A DNA stretch of 64,000 nt. Source: NCEH01 sp002257205. Lineage in GTDB: Bacteria; Pseudomonadota; Alphaproteobacteria; Rhizobiales; Xanthobacteraceae. Positions 34,953-43,677 of this stretch are shown in pieces. The position numbers and the translations under genes were made by a program. How positions within the stretch are numbered: position 1 is the stretch's first letter; every line of letters starts with the position of its first letter. The notes under the pieces are model-generated. The model was not told the DNA's origin. It made no database searches and saw only the letters and a program-made list of their open reading frames with translations. The DNA lies in assembly GCF_043195105.1 (NCBI RefSeq), contig NZ_JBAFWO010000005.1. One strand, 5' to 3'.

Positions 34953-36370
34953 ACCCGCACGGGGACTCGCGGCACCGACGCCAGCAGATCCGCCCCCTGC
35001 GCGCGCACCGACGTGGGGCGCAGGAGATCGGCCATCAGCTGCTCCACCACCACCTGCCAGGAATACCAGGCGAGGTGCGATTGGCGATGCTGCGTTGCAG
35101 CATAAACCGCCGCATCCTCAAGGGCGCGGATCGCATCCGGCAGATCGCTCCTGCCGGAAAAATAGCACCCCGCCGAGCCGAGCACTTCACGCACCACGGG
35201 GATGTCGCGCGCGAGCACGGGAAGCCCGCGCGTCGCCGCTTCCAGGGGCGGCAATCCGAACCCCTCGGCCAACGAGGCAAACAGCAGCGCGTGGGCGCCG
35301 GCATAATGCGCCGCCACTTCGGCGTCCCCGAGGTCCTGATGCCAGAACAGCCGCTGCCCGAACCAGGGCGAGCCGCAGATGATCTCCAGCATGTCCTCGC
35401 TCATCCAGCCGCGACGGCCGATGATCACCAGCGGCCGGTCATAGCCCTCGCGCCAGAGCCTCTCGAACGCGGCGACGGCATCGCGATGGCCCTTCTTGGG
35501 CTCCACCGTGCCCACCATCAGCCAGGGCCGCCGCGCGAGAACGGCGCGCTGCGCATCGCTCAGCGCGGCGGAGATTGCGCCCTGCCCGTCCGTCGGATCA
35601 AAGCCATTATAGGCGATCGCGCCGCGGACCTCATGGCCGTGCCAGCGCGCGAAATCGCGCAGGTCGTTTAAAGTTTGGCCAGAGACCGCATAAAATTGTC
35701 CGCCCAGCGCCACGGCCTGGATCAGCGCGCGCTCAAATTTCAGTCGCCAGGGATGTTGATAGAAGGTCGGCATGAGCGCCGGCAGGATGTCGTGGACGAG
35801 AAACACGATCTCGGCTCCTGCGACGGATGCCCGCCGATAGGCGCTGAAATCCATCTCATGCCAGAAGCCGGCGCAGAACAGCACGTCGCCCGGCGCAAAG
35901 GGGATCGCCTCGCCCTGCACCGGCGCAGGTGCGAGGGCGGCGCGTGCCGCTGGGACAAGCCGCTCCATCGTTCGAGAAAGGGCCGCGCTGCCGCGCTTCA
36001 GCGGCGCCGCTGGCACCAGGGCTGCCAGAAGATTGCCGCCCGCAGACAGCACGCGGCTGCCATAGCGCAATACTTCAAGGCCTGTACCGATGGCCATGCG
36101 AACCGCCAGAGGCGGTTTGGGCGGCTTTTGCGGAACGCCGATGAGCGGTGCCAGCCGGCGCGTGAAACCGCCGTCGGCGGTGCATTCCACCAGATCGAAC
36201 CCGACGCCCGCCTCTGCGGCGAAGCGCGCGCCATGGGCGGCATATTGCGCCAGCACCCGGTGGATGCCGAGCGGCGCCGGATCGGGCTTCACGAACGATG
36301 TGTCCAGCAGCACCCGCCGCACCAAGGGTCGATGCCGGGCATGGTCCTGCTGGATCACCGGATCAGGCAT
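34940..36370 (-). CDS. Group 1 (GT4-like) glycosyltransferase
   Basis: 476 residues with the GT-B fold. The C-terminal half shows the family signatures VGTVEPKKGH, PLVIIGRRGW, and the EGFGLPPLE (E-x7-E) motif that binds the nucleotide-sugar donor. The N-terminal half, which sets the acceptor, is not recognised. Likely roles are exopolysaccharide or LPS glycosylation, an inference from the family only. It lies alone between rho and the YyaL-type gene and interrupts the usual rho-mnmE neighbourhood. Confidence 0.85.
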   Translation of the reverse strand: MPDPVIQQDHARHRPLVRRVLLDTSFVKPDPAPLGIHRVLAQYAAHGARFAAEAGVGFDLVECTADGGFTRRLAPLIGVPQKPPKPPLAVRMAIGTGLEVLRYGSRVLSAGGNLLAALVPAAPLKRGSAALSRTMERLVPAARAALAPAPVQGEAIPFAPGDVLFCAGFWHEMDFSAYRRASVAGAEIVFLVHDILPALMPTFYQHPWRLKFERALIQAVALGGQFYAVSGQTLNDLRDFARWHGHEVRGAIAYNGFDPTDGQGAISAALSDAQRAVLARRPWLMVGTVEPKKGHRDAVAAFERLWREGYDRPLVIIGRRGWMSEDMLEIICGSPWFGQRLFWHQDLGDAEVAAHYAGAHALLFASLAEGFGLPPLEAATRGLPVLARDIPVVREVLGSAGCYFSGRSDLPDAIRALEDAAVYAATQHRQSHLAWYSWQVVVEQLMADLLRPTSVRAQGADLLASVPRVPVRVNAR

Positions 36371-36475
36371 CGAACTGCATTCCTCACGATCGATGCACCG
36401 CCCGGCGCATCAGCCCATGGCGGCATCATTCGCACGGATCGGGATAAATCTTGCTCGGGTAGCGGGCATGGCCAC

Positions 36476-36510
36476 AAAAAAAATCAGCCGCAGGCGGTGC
36501 GGCTGATTTT
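36476..36510 (-). terminator. Intrinsic terminator of rho
   Basis: A 13-bp perfect stem (AAAATCAGCCGCA at 36480-36492 with its complement at 36498-36510) and a 5-nt loop. On the minus strand it is followed by a run of eight T. It lies 55 bp after the rho stop codon and separates rho from the glycosyltransferase gene. Confidence 0.9.
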
Positions 36511-36532
36511 CACATTTCCTCGGAAATTCCCC

Positions 36533-36577
36533 GATCAGGTATTCCTGGGTCGGGTATTCCTGGATCAAGTGTTCATG
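36533..36577. repeat. 15-bp tandem repeat x3 across the rho stop codon
   Basis: Three consecutive 15-bp units (36533-36547, 36548-36562, 36563-36577) related to GATCAGGTATTCCTG. In the rho frame each unit reads (M/R)NT followed by a stop or its one-base variant: TGA, then CGA, then TGA. The last codons and stop of rho have thus been duplicated. Confidence 0.8.
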
Positions 36578-37830
36578 GAATCGAAGAAATCCTGGTTCGT
36601 CTTGGTCTGGCGCAATTTGTCCATGAGGAATTCGATGGCGTCCACCGTGCCCATGGGATTGAGGATGCGCCGCAGGACGTACATCTTCTTGAGCACGTCG
36701 GCGGGAACCAGAAGTTCTTCCTTGCGGGTGCCGGAGCGCGTGATGTCGATTGCGGGGAACACCCGCTTGTCGGACACCTTGCGGTCCAGGATGACTTCCG
36801 AATTGCCGGTGCCCTTGAACTCTTCGAAGATCACTTCGTCCATGCGCGAGCCGGTATCGATGAGCGCGGTCGCGATGATGGTGAGCGAGCCGCCTTCCTC
36901 GATGTTACGCGCCGCGCCGAAGAAGCGCTTGGGCCGCTGGAGGGCGTTGGCATCCACACCGCCGGTCAGAACCTTGCCGGAGGAGGGGACCACCGTATTG
37001 TAGGCGCGGCCGAGGCGGGTGATGGAATCCAGCAGGATCACCACGTCGCGGCCATGTTCCACGAGGCGCTTGGCCTTCTCGATCACCATTTCGGCGACCT
37101 GGACATGGCGCGAGGCCGGCTCGTCGAAGGTGGAGGAGATCACCTCGCCCTTCACCGAGCGCTGCATGTCAGTGACTTCTTCCGGCCGCTCGTCGATGAG
37201 CAGCACGATGAGGAAGCATTCCGGATGATTGGCGGTGATGGACTTGGCGATATTCTGCAGCAGCACCGTCTTGCCGGTGCGCGGCGGTGCCACGATCAGC
37301 CCGCGCTGGCCTTTGCCGATGGGCGAGACGATGTCGATGATGCGCGCCGAATAGTCTTTCTTGGACGAATCCTCGAATTCCAGCTTCAGGCGCTCGTCGG
37401 GATAGAGCGGCGTCAGATTGTCGAAATTAATCTTGTGCCGGGTCTTCTCGGGGTCTTCGAAATTAATCGTATTGACCTTGAGAAGCGCGAAATAGCGTTC
37501 GCCCTCCTTGGGGCTGCGGATCTGGCCGTTGACCGTATCGCCGGTCCGCAGGCCGAAGCGGCGGATCTGGGAGGGCGAGACATAGATGTCGTCCGGGCCG
37601 GGCAGATAATTGGCGTCGGGCGAGCGCAGGAAGCCGAAGCCGTCCTGGAGCACTTCGACGACGCCCTCGCCGATAATCTCGGTTTCGCTGGCGGCGAGTT
37701 GTTTCAAAATCGCGAACATCAGCTCCTGCTTGCGCAGGGTGCTCGCGTTTTCGACCTCGTTTTCTTCAGCGAAGGCGAGCAGTTCGACGGGGGTTTTGGA
37801 CTTGAGATCCTGGAGTTTCACTTCCCGCAT
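36565..37830 (-). CDS. rho: Transcription termination factor Rho
   Basis: 421 residues. The N-terminal helical and cold-shock RNA-binding domain includes GFGFLRSPDANYLPGPDDIYVSPSQIRRF (about 64-92). The ATPase domain has Walker A APPRTGKT (181-188), LIDERPEEVTDM and DSITRLGRAYN. The start at MREVKLQDLK matches the family; an in-frame extension of 74 codons upstream is leader sequence. The 246-bp leader up to hemJ may hold autoregulatory sequence. Rho is the hexameric RNA helicase that ends untranslated transcripts. Confidence 0.97.
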   Translation of the reverse strand: MREVKLQDLKSKTPVELLAFAEENEVENASTLRKQELMFAILKQLAASETEIIGEGVVEVLQDGFGFLRSPDANYLPGPDDIYVSPSQIRRFGLRTGDTVNGQIRSPKEGERYFALLKVNTINFEDPEKTRHKINFDNLTPLYPDERLKLEFEDSSKKDYSARIIDIVSPIGKGQRGLIVAPPRTGKTVLLQNIAKSITANHPECFLIVLLIDERPEEVTDMQRSVKGEVISSTFDEPASRHVQVAEMVIEKAKRLVEHGRDVVILLDSITRLGRAYNTVVPSSGKVLTGGVDANALQRPKRFFGAARNIEEGGSLTIIATALIDTGSRMDEVIFEEFKGTGNSEVILDRKVSDKRVFPAIDITRSGTRKEELLVPADVLKKMYVLRRILNPMGTVDAIEFLMDKLRQTKTNQDFFDSMNT

Positions 37831-38076
37831 ATGGGAAAGCCTCGAAATCTTGAATTGGGCCGGCGGCTTCGTGAACCAAAGCCGGGCAGATGGAAGGGGC
37901 GGGGAATCGCAGATCTTCAGGAAACACCGGGATACCGGGATCTCACCTGACGTTCCGTGTTGGCCCCATGACGTGGCCATAAAAACGAAACGCGCGCTGC
38001 CTGCGTTTAGGAAAGCCTGAGAACAATACCGGAATCGTAGGCCTTTATGCAAGCCCCGTCGAAGCCTGCCGGCTCA

Positions 38077-38502
38077 TCAAAAGGGCTTAAGGATCACCAG
38101 GATCACGATGCCGATCATCAGGAGCGTCGGTACCTCGTTGGCGATACGGTAGAATTTGGCGCTGCGGATGTTGCGGTCCTCGGCGAACGCCCTTGTCCAT
38201 TTCGCGCATTCCCCGTGGAAAGCGGACAAGGCGAGCACCAGAACCAGCTTCGCGTGCAGCCAGGGCGCGGAAATCCAGCCGCCCTCATAGATCAGGAAAC
38301 CGCCTGCCAGCCAGGTCACGATCATGGCCGGGTTGGAAATCGCCTTCAGCAGGCGGCGTTCCATGACCTTGAACGTCTCCGATTGGACCGAGCCCTTCGG
38401 CGCGTCGCAATGGTAGACGAACAGGCGTGGCAGATAGAACAGCGAGGCCATCCAGGCGATGACCGCCATCACATGCAGCGCCTTGATCCAGAGATAGAGC
38501 AT
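38077..38502 (-). CDS. hemJ: Protoporphyrinogen IX oxidase HemJ
   Basis: 141 residues with four predicted membrane helices. The sequence MLYLWIKALHVMAVIAWMASLF contains the conserved His (H10), and the conserved Lys is in LHAKLVLVLALSAFH. HemJ oxidises protoporphyrinogen IX to protoporphyrin IX in bacteria lacking HemG and HemY. It lies 39 bp after hemE on the same strand, matching the hemE-hemJ-rho order typical of alphaproteobacteria. Confidence 0.95.
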   Translation of the reverse strand: MLYLWIKALHVMAVIAWMASLFYLPRLFVYHCDAPKGSVQSETFKVMERRLLKAISNPAMIVTWLAGGFLIYEGGWISAPWLHAKLVLVLALSAFHGECAKWTRAFAEDRNIRSAKFYRIANEVPTLLMIGIVILVILKPF

Positions 38503-38541
38503 CTCAGCGTCCGCCTCGAACAGCTTTTGTGCACCGGAAGA

Positions 38542-39603
38542 TCACAGGCTTATCCGCACCTTTTCCACAAGGTTTTCCACATGCGCGATGGGGGTCTCCG
38601 GCTTGATGCCGTGGCCCAGGTTGAAGATGTGCCGCGCGCCCTGAAAATCCTTGCGGATATTGAAGATTTCCTCATCCAGCTGCGCCCCTCCGGCGATCAG
38701 CCGCAGCGGGTCCAGATTGCCCTGGAGCGCCACTTTATCCCCAAGCCGTGCCCGCGCAACATGCCGATCCGCGCTCCAGTCGAGCCCGATGCCGTTGAGG
38801 CCGATCCCGTTGGCGTCCGGGGCCGCCAGCTTCTCCAGCGCCTCCATGCTCGCGCCCTTGGGGAACGAGATGATGCGCGCGCCGGGATGCACCGCCCGCA
38901 CCCCCGCGACGATCCGCGCCAGGGGTTTCGCGCACCAGCGCTCGAACGAAGCCGGATCGAGCACGCCGGACCAGGTGTCGAAAATCTGCACCGCGTCGGC
39001 ACCGGCGGAAATCTGCCCGTTCAGATGCGCGATGGACATCTCCACCAGCACGTCGATCAGTGTCTGGAACAGCGCGGGATCGCGCAGCGCGAGCAAACGC
39101 GCCGGCCCCTGATCGTCGGTGCCTTGCCCGGCCACCATATAGGTCGCAACCGTCCAGGGCGCGCCACAGAAGCCGATCAGCGCGATTTCACGGGGCAGGG
39201 CCGCTTTCACCAGCGAAAGCGCCTCATAGACCGGCTGGACGCGATCCGGGTCGAGCGTTCCGCGCAGCGCCGCAACGCCCGCGCCGCTGGTCACAGGTTC
39301 CAGCCGCGGCCCCTCGCCGGCTTCGAAGCGCACATCCACCCCGAGCGCATGGGGAATGACCAGAATGTCGGAAAAAATGATCGCCGCATCGAAGGCGAAG
39401 CGCCGGATCGGCTGGAGCGTCACCTCGGCGGCGAGCTTGGGCGTGTAGCACAAGGTGAGGAAATCGCCGGCCGTCGCACGAACGGCACGGTACTCGGGCA
39501 GATAGCGCCCGGCTTGCCGCATCATCCAGAGCGGAGGGATCGCCTGGGGCACGCCATCGAGCACGGCGAGAAAGGGGGAAGGCTGCGCCGCGCTGTTCGT
39601 CAT
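38542..39603 (-). CDS. hemE: Uroporphyrinogen decarboxylase
   Basis: 353 residues, family length. The substrate-binding N-terminus PPLWMMRQAGRYLPEYR and the second signature GFCGAPWTVATYMVAG are present. It converts uroporphyrinogen III to coproporphyrinogen III in haem synthesis. Its start codon borders the candidate origin, as in Caulobacter, where the hemE promoter overlaps the origin and CtrA sites. Confidence 0.97.
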   Translation of the reverse strand: MTNSAAQPSPFLAVLDGVPQAIPPLWMMRQAGRYLPEYRAVRATAGDFLTLCYTPKLAAEVTLQPIRRFAFDAAIIFSDILVIPHALGVDVRFEAGEGPRLEPVTSGAGVAALRGTLDPDRVQPVYEALSLVKAALPREIALIGFCGAPWTVATYMVAGQGTDDQGPARLLALRDPALFQTLIDVLVEMSIAHLNGQISAGADAVQIFDTWSGVLDPASFERWCAKPLARIVAGVRAVHPGARIISFPKGASMEALEKLAAPDANGIGLNGIGLDWSADRHVARARLGDKVALQGNLDPLRLIAGGAQLDEEIFNIRKDFQGARHIFNLGHGIKPETPIAHVENLVEKVRISL

Positions 39604-39656
39604 CCCGCTCCAACTATCTAAAAAGGAATCTTATTTAAGAGAGAGTCTTTTATGTC

Positions 39657-39671
39657 TTAACGGTTGATTAA
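39657..39671. promoter_or_regulatory. CtrA box 1 (perfect TTAA-N7-TTAA)
   Basis: TTAACGGTTGATTAA: two TTAA half-sites exactly 7 bp apart, 54 bp upstream of hemE. CtrA is the cell-cycle regulator that represses replication at such sites in Caulobacter. It sits in the AT-rich part of the candidate origin. Confidence 0.75.
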
Positions 39672-39749
39672 CTATTCGCAGCGCCGTCGACAACCGGTCC
39701 ACAGGCTGACACGTCCGCGCACCCTGTCCGGTGAGCCGGCCAACAATCG

Positions 39750-39764
39750 TTAACAAAAGGTAAA
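39750..39764. promoter_or_regulatory. CtrA box 2 (one mismatch)
   Basis: TTAACAAAAGGTAAA: TTAA-N7-TAAA, one base from consensus, 93 bp from box 1. Confidence 0.55.
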
Positions 39765-39919
39765 TCGCCCCGCGCCGGGAGATATCCCCACAAGCCCACA
39801 GAGGGTGCCTGTGAGTCAGTCCCCACGGGTTCAATTGTGGACGACGATCCCCATGACTCTTTCGCCGGCCTTGCATGACCCCCTTGGGCGTGCGTTTCTG
39901 CACCAACCGTCCACAGGCC

Positions 39920-39928
39920 GGTGGATAA
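39920..39928 (-). promoter_or_regulatory. DnaA-box-like site
   Basis: GGTGGATAA reads TTATCCACC on the minus strand, one mismatch from the consensus TTATCCACA. It is the best single DnaA-box match in the candidate origin. Confidence 0.5.
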
Positions 39929-39943
39929 GTGGCAGGATATGAC

Positions 39944-40798
39944 GTGACGGCACCGCGCGTTCCCAATGAGAGCTATTTCCATCTGCACTTGGTCTCGGAT
40001 GCCACCGGCGAGACGCTGATCAATGTCGGCCGTGCCGCCTGCGCCCAATATGCCAATGTGCTGCCGATCGAGCATGTGTACCCGCTCGTGCGCTCCATGA
40101 AGCAGCTGGAGCGGGTGCTGATCGACATCGAGAACAATCCCGGCATCGTGCTCTACACGCTGGTGGACAAGGAAGTCCGCGAGCGGCTGAAGGAGCGCTG
40201 CCGGGAACTCGGCGTGCCCTTCCTCTCGGTTCTGGCGCCGGTGGTGCAGATGTTCCAATCCTATCTGGGCGGCGAGCCGCAGCCGCGCGTGGGTGGGCAG
40301 CACGCGCTGGATGCCACCTATTTCAAGCGCATCGACGCGCTCAATTTCACCGTCATGCACGACGACGGCCATATGACCGACGATCTGGAGCTGGCGGACG
40401 TGGTGCTGCTTGGCGTGTCGCGCACGTCCAAGACGCCCACCTCCATCTATCTCGCCAATCGCGGCATCAAGACCGCGAATATCCCTCTCGTGCCCAATGT
40501 GCCTTTGCCGCCGGGGCTGGAACGGCTGAAAAAGCCGCTGATCGTCGGCCTCGTCGCCAGCGCGGAACGGATCGTGGAGATCCGCCAGAACCGCCTTCTG
40601 GGGCTGAATGCCGCGAGCCCGAACACCGCTTATGTGGATCGCGAGGCGGTGTCCGAGGAACTGGCTCTCTCGCGCCGCCTGTGCGCGCGCCATGGCTGGC
40701 CGCTGATCGACGTGTCGCGCCGCTCCATCGAGGAAACGGCGGCCGCCATCATCGGCCATCTTTCCGAGCGCCGCCGCCGCTCCATCGTGGAAACCTGA
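39944..40798 (+). CDS. ppsR: PEP synthase regulatory protein family: bifunctional kinase/pyrophosphorylase (PPSR/PDRP)
   Basis: 284 residues. The family N-terminus YFHLHLVSDATGETL and the P-loop GVSRTSKTPTS (about 157-167) are present. Such proteins phosphorylate and dephosphorylate PEP synthase or pyruvate phosphate dikinase on a Thr, using ADP and Pi. Which partner is used here cannot be seen. The GTG at 39944 is preferred because AGGA lies about 7 nt upstream; a GTG 15 bp earlier lies against the DnaA-like site. Alphaproteobacterial origins are often flanked by this gene (RP001 family). Confidence 0.9.
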   Translation: MTAPRVPNESYFHLHLVSDATGETLINVGRAACAQYANVLPIEHVYPLVRSMKQLERVLIDIENNPGIVLYTLVDKEVRERLKERCRELGVPFLSVLAPVVQMFQSYLGGEPQPRVGGQHALDATYFKRIDALNFTVMHDDGHMTDDLELADVVLLGVSRTSKTPTSIYLANRGIKTANIPLVPNVPLPPGLERLKKPLIVGLVASAERIVEIRQNRLLGLNAASPNTAYVDREAVSEELALSRRLCARHGWPLIDVSRRSIEETAAAIIGHLSERRRRSIVET

Positions 40799-40814
40799 GC
40801 GGACGGACCGGCCC

Positions 40815-41444
40815 ATGACTCTCTGGCGCGGTACTCTCTGGCGCGGCCCTTCTCCCCTCGCGCTCGCTTCGCGCAGCATCACCCGGCGCGCCCTGCTGGA
40901 AGCCGCCGGCCTGCCGGTGGAACTGGTGGACGGCGAGGTGGACGAGCGCGCCATCGAGGCGGCGGCGCCCGCCTGCGAGGCCGGGCCGGACGATGTCGCC
41001 CGCATGCTCGCCCGCGCCAAGGCGTTCGCGGGCGCCCGGTGCGTGGATGCGGATCGCCTGGTGGTCGGTGCCGACCAGACCCTGGCGCTGGCTGGCGAGG
41101 TGTTTCACAAGCCGAAGGACCGCGCGAGCGCCCGTGCCCAGCTCTCCCGCCTCGCCGGCCGCACCCACGCCCTGCATTCCGCCGTGGCGGTGGTGCGGGA
41201 CGCGGAAGTGGTGTTCGAGACCGTCCAGACCGCCCGTCTCACCATGCGCGCCCTCTCCGATACCGCGCTCGACGCCTATCTCGACGCCGCGGGGCCTGCC
41301 GTGCTCGCCAGCGTCGGCGGCTATCAGCTGGAAGGGCTGGGCGTGAATTTGTTCGCGGCCATCGAGGGCGATCATTTCACCATTCTCGGCCTGCCGCTCC
41401 TGCCGCTGCTGGGATTCCTGCGCGACGAGGGCGTTTTGCTGTGA
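40815..41444 (+). CDS. maf: Maf family nucleotide pyrophosphatase
   Basis: 209 residues. LALASRSITRRALLEAAGLPVE is the Maf N-terminal motif, and VVGADQTLAL carries the conserved catalytic Asp. It hydrolyses non-canonical or modified NTPs and has been linked to septum inhibition. The first residues contain a duplicated TLWRG caused by a 15-bp tandem repeat. It starts 17 bp after ppsR and its stop overlaps the aroE GTG start. Confidence 0.93.
   Translation: MTLWRGTLWRGPSPLALASRSITRRALLEAAGLPVELVDGEVDERAIEAAAPACEAGPDDVARMLARAKAFAGARCVDADRLVVGADQTLALAGEVFHKPKDRASARAQLSRLAGRTHALHSAVAVVRDAEVVFETVQTARLTMRALSDTALDAYLDAAGPAVLASVGGYQLEGLGVNLFAAIEGDHFTILGLPLLPLLGFLRDEGVLL
40818..40847. repeat. 15-bp tandem duplication at the start of maf
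   Basis: Units 40818-40832 and 40833-40847 differ by one base (ACTCTCTGGCGCGGT / ...GGC) and encode TLWRG-TLWRG immediately after the start codon. Confidence 0.85.
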
Positions 41445-42289
41445 GCGTGAAACTGTGCATCAGCGGCCATCCGGTGGCCTATTCCCGCTCGCCCATGCTC
41501 CATGGCTATTGGCTGGAAAAGCACGGTCTTTCCGGCACCTATGGCCGCGAGGACGTGCCGCCGGAGGACGCCGCCGCGTTCTATGCGGATTTCGCCGCGC
41601 GCGGCTATGCCGGTGGCAATGTGACCGCGCCAAATAAGGAAATCGCCTTTCGCGCGGTCGTCGAGGCGGACGAGACCGCTCGCGCGCTCGGGGCGGTGAA
41701 TACGCTCTGGTTCGAGGATGGGCGTCTCCACGGCGGCAATACCGACGTCTATGGATTTATGGCCAATCTCGATGCCGGCGCGCCGGGCTGGGACACGAGC
41801 GGCGGCCCGGTGCTGGTGCTCGGCGCGGGTGGGGCCGCGCGGGCCATCGTTTATGGCTTGCTGTCGCGCGGCGTGGAGAAGCTCTGGCTCGCCAATCGCA
41901 CGCTCGACCGCGCGCAGGCGCTGGCGGACCAGTTCGGGCCGCGGGTGGTGCCGATTTCCCTTGGTGAGATCGCCGCGCCCTTGGCGGATGCGGCTTTGCT
42001 GGTGAACACCACCTCGCTCGGCATGAAGGGCCATCCGCCGCTGGAGCTCGATTTTTCGCCCCTGAAAACCGAGGCGGTGGTGACGGATGCGGTCTATGTG
42101 CCGCTGGAGACGCCCTTGCTGAAGGCGGCGCGGGCGCGCGGCCATCGCATCGTGGACGGTCTCGGCATGCTGCTGCACCAGGGCGTGCCCGGCTTCGAGC
42201 GCTGGTTCGGCGTGCGCCCGCAGGTGGATGCGCCCTTGCGTGAGCTCATCGTCGCGGACCTGCGCGCCAAGGGCCAACTGGAGGCCTGA
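41441..42289 (+). CDS. aroE: Shikimate dehydrogenase
   Basis: 282 residues with a GTG start that overlaps the maf stop (GTGA), indicating translational coupling. Motifs are GHPVAYSRSPMLHGYW (shikimate site), NVTAPNKE (catalytic Lys and Asn), and VLGAGGAARA (NADP loop). It reduces 3-dehydroshikimate to shikimate in aromatic amino acid synthesis. Confidence 0.95.
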   Translation: MSVKLCISGHPVAYSRSPMLHGYWLEKHGLSGTYGREDVPPEDAAAFYADFAARGYAGGNVTAPNKEIAFRAVVEADETARALGAVNTLWFEDGRLHGGNTDVYGFMANLDAGAPGWDTSGGPVLVLGAGGAARAIVYGLLSRGVEKLWLANRTLDRAQALADQFGPRVVPISLGEIAAPLADAALLVNTTSLGMKGHPPLELDFSPLKTEAVVTDAVYVPLETPLLKAARARGHRIVDGLGMLLHQGVPGFERWFGVRPQVDAPLRELIVADLRAKGQLEA

Positions 42290-42293
42290 TCTC

Positions 42294-42902
42294 ATGTGGA
42301 TTCTCGGCCTCACCGGCTCCATCGGCATGGGAAAATCCGCCACCGCCGGCCTGTTCCGGGCGGAAGGCGTGCCGGTGTATGACGCCGATGCCGCCGTGCA
42401 TGCGCTTTATCGCGGGGAGGCCGTCGCGCCGGTGGAAGCCGCCTTTCCCGGCGTGACGCGGGACGGTGTCATCGATCGCCCGGCCCTGTCCGCCCGCGTG
42501 CTGGGCGATGCGGCGGCGATGAAGCGGCTGGAAGCGATCGTCCATCCCCTGGTGCGGGCGCAGGAGATGGCGTTTCTCGCCAAGGCCCGTGCCGCCGGGG
42601 CGCGGCTGGTGGTGCTGGATATTCCTTTGCTGTTCGAGACCGGCGGCGAACGGCGGGTGCATGCGGTCGCGGTGGTGAGTGCGCCGGCGGCGGTGCAAAA
42701 GAGGCGGGTGCTGGAGCGCTCCGGCATGACGCCGGAGCGGTTTGAGGCCATTCTGGCCAAGCAGCTGCCTGATTCGCTAAAGCGCGCCCGCGCTCATTTC
42801 CTGATCGATACTGGGCGCGGGTTCGACAGCGCCCGGCATCAGGTGCGCGGCATCGTGCGCGCACTGAGCGGGCCGGGCCGGCGGCCGCAGGTGCGGGATT
42901 GA
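42294..42902 (+). CDS. coaE: Dephospho-CoA kinase
   Basis: 202 residues, typical size. The P-loop is GLTGSIGMGKS (5-15), DADAAVHALY is the substrate motif, and LDIPLLFETG follows. It phosphorylates dephospho-CoA to CoA. It starts 4 bp after aroE within the ppsR-maf-aroE-coaE-dnaQ operon. Confidence 0.96.
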   Translation: MWILGLTGSIGMGKSATAGLFRAEGVPVYDADAAVHALYRGEAVAPVEAAFPGVTRDGVIDRPALSARVLGDAAAMKRLEAIVHPLVRAQEMAFLAKARAAGARLVVLDIPLLFETGGERRVHAVAVVSAPAAVQKRRVLERSGMTPERFEAILAKQLPDSLKRARAHFLIDTGRGFDSARHQVRGIVRALSGPGRRPQVRD

Positions 42903-42914
42903 ACGGAAAAGACC

Positions 42915-43649
42915 ATGCGGGAAATCGTCCTCGACACCGAAACCACCGGCCTCGACGCCAATAAGGACGACCGGCTGGTGGAAATCGGCTGCGTGGAGAT
43001 GGTCAACCGCATCCTCACGGGCACGGTGTTCCACGTCTATATCAATCCGGAACGCGACATGCCGACGGAGGCGTTCAACGTCCATGGCCTGTCCGCGGAC
43101 TTCCTGTCCGACAAGCCGAAATTCGCCGAGGTGGCGGACGCGTTTTTGGACTTCATCGCCGACGACACGCTGGTGATCCATAATGCGGCGTTCGACATCG
43201 GCTTTCTGAATGCCGAACTGACCCGCTCCGGCCGGACCGTCATCGCCCGCGACCGGGTGATCGATACGCTCGCTTTGGCCCGCCGCAAGCATCCCGGCGC
43301 CCAGAACAGCCTCGACGTGCTGATGAATCGCTATGGCATCGACAGCTCGCGCCGGGTCAAGCATGGCGCCTTGCTGGATGCCGAGTTGCTGGCGGAAGTT
43401 TATAGTGAATTGCTGGGCGGCCGGCAGGCCATGCTGGTCGGGCTGGTGGAGGAAAGCGGCAATGCCGCGCCGCGCCTGGTGGCCGACACGGTGATCGCCG
43501 CCCGCGCCCGCCCGGTGCCGCTGGCGCCCCGCCTGACGCAGGAAGAGCACGCGATCCATCGCGCCTTCATCGCGCAGATGGGCGACAAAGCCTTGTGGGC
43601 GCAATATCTCGTGGATGAAGTGCGGGCCGAAGAGGCCGCGCAGGGCTGA
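42915..43649 (+). CDS. dnaQ: DNA polymerase III epsilon subunit (proofreading exonuclease)
   Basis: 244 residues. DEDDh exonuclease residues: D7 and E9 (LDTETTG), D94 (NAAFDIGF), H150 and D155 (HGALLDAE). The C-terminal ~50 residues would contact the alpha subunit. It lies 12 bp after coaE, the last gene of the rightward origin-proximal operon. Confidence 0.96.
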   Translation: MREIVLDTETTGLDANKDDRLVEIGCVEMVNRILTGTVFHVYINPERDMPTEAFNVHGLSADFLSDKPKFAEVADAFLDFIADDTLVIHNAAFDIGFLNAELTRSGRTVIARDRVIDTLALARRKHPGAQNSLDVLMNRYGIDSSRRVKHGALLDAELLAEVYSELLGGRQAMLVGLVEESGNAAPRLVADTVIAARARPVPLAPRLTQEEHAIHRAFIAQMGDKALWAQYLVDEVRAEEAAQG

Positions 43650-43677
43650 AGCTCCCGGCCTCCGGCAGCGTGCGAAC

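Larger units (their letters stand above)
39604..39943. other. oriC: Candidate chromosomal replication origin (oriC)
   Basis: 340 bp between hemE and ppsR, the conserved origin location in Caulobacter and in many Hyphomicrobiales. The hemE-proximal 70 bp are strikingly AT-rich for this genome (candidate unwinding element, about 39611-39675). Two CtrA boxes lie at 39657 and 39750. DnaA-box-like sites with the TCCACA or CCCACA core lie at 39695-39703, 39784-39792, 39792-39800, 39836-39844 (reverse), 39907-39915 and 39920-39928 (reverse, one mismatch). Genes on both sides point away from it. No gene is seen inside. Confidence 0.75.
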
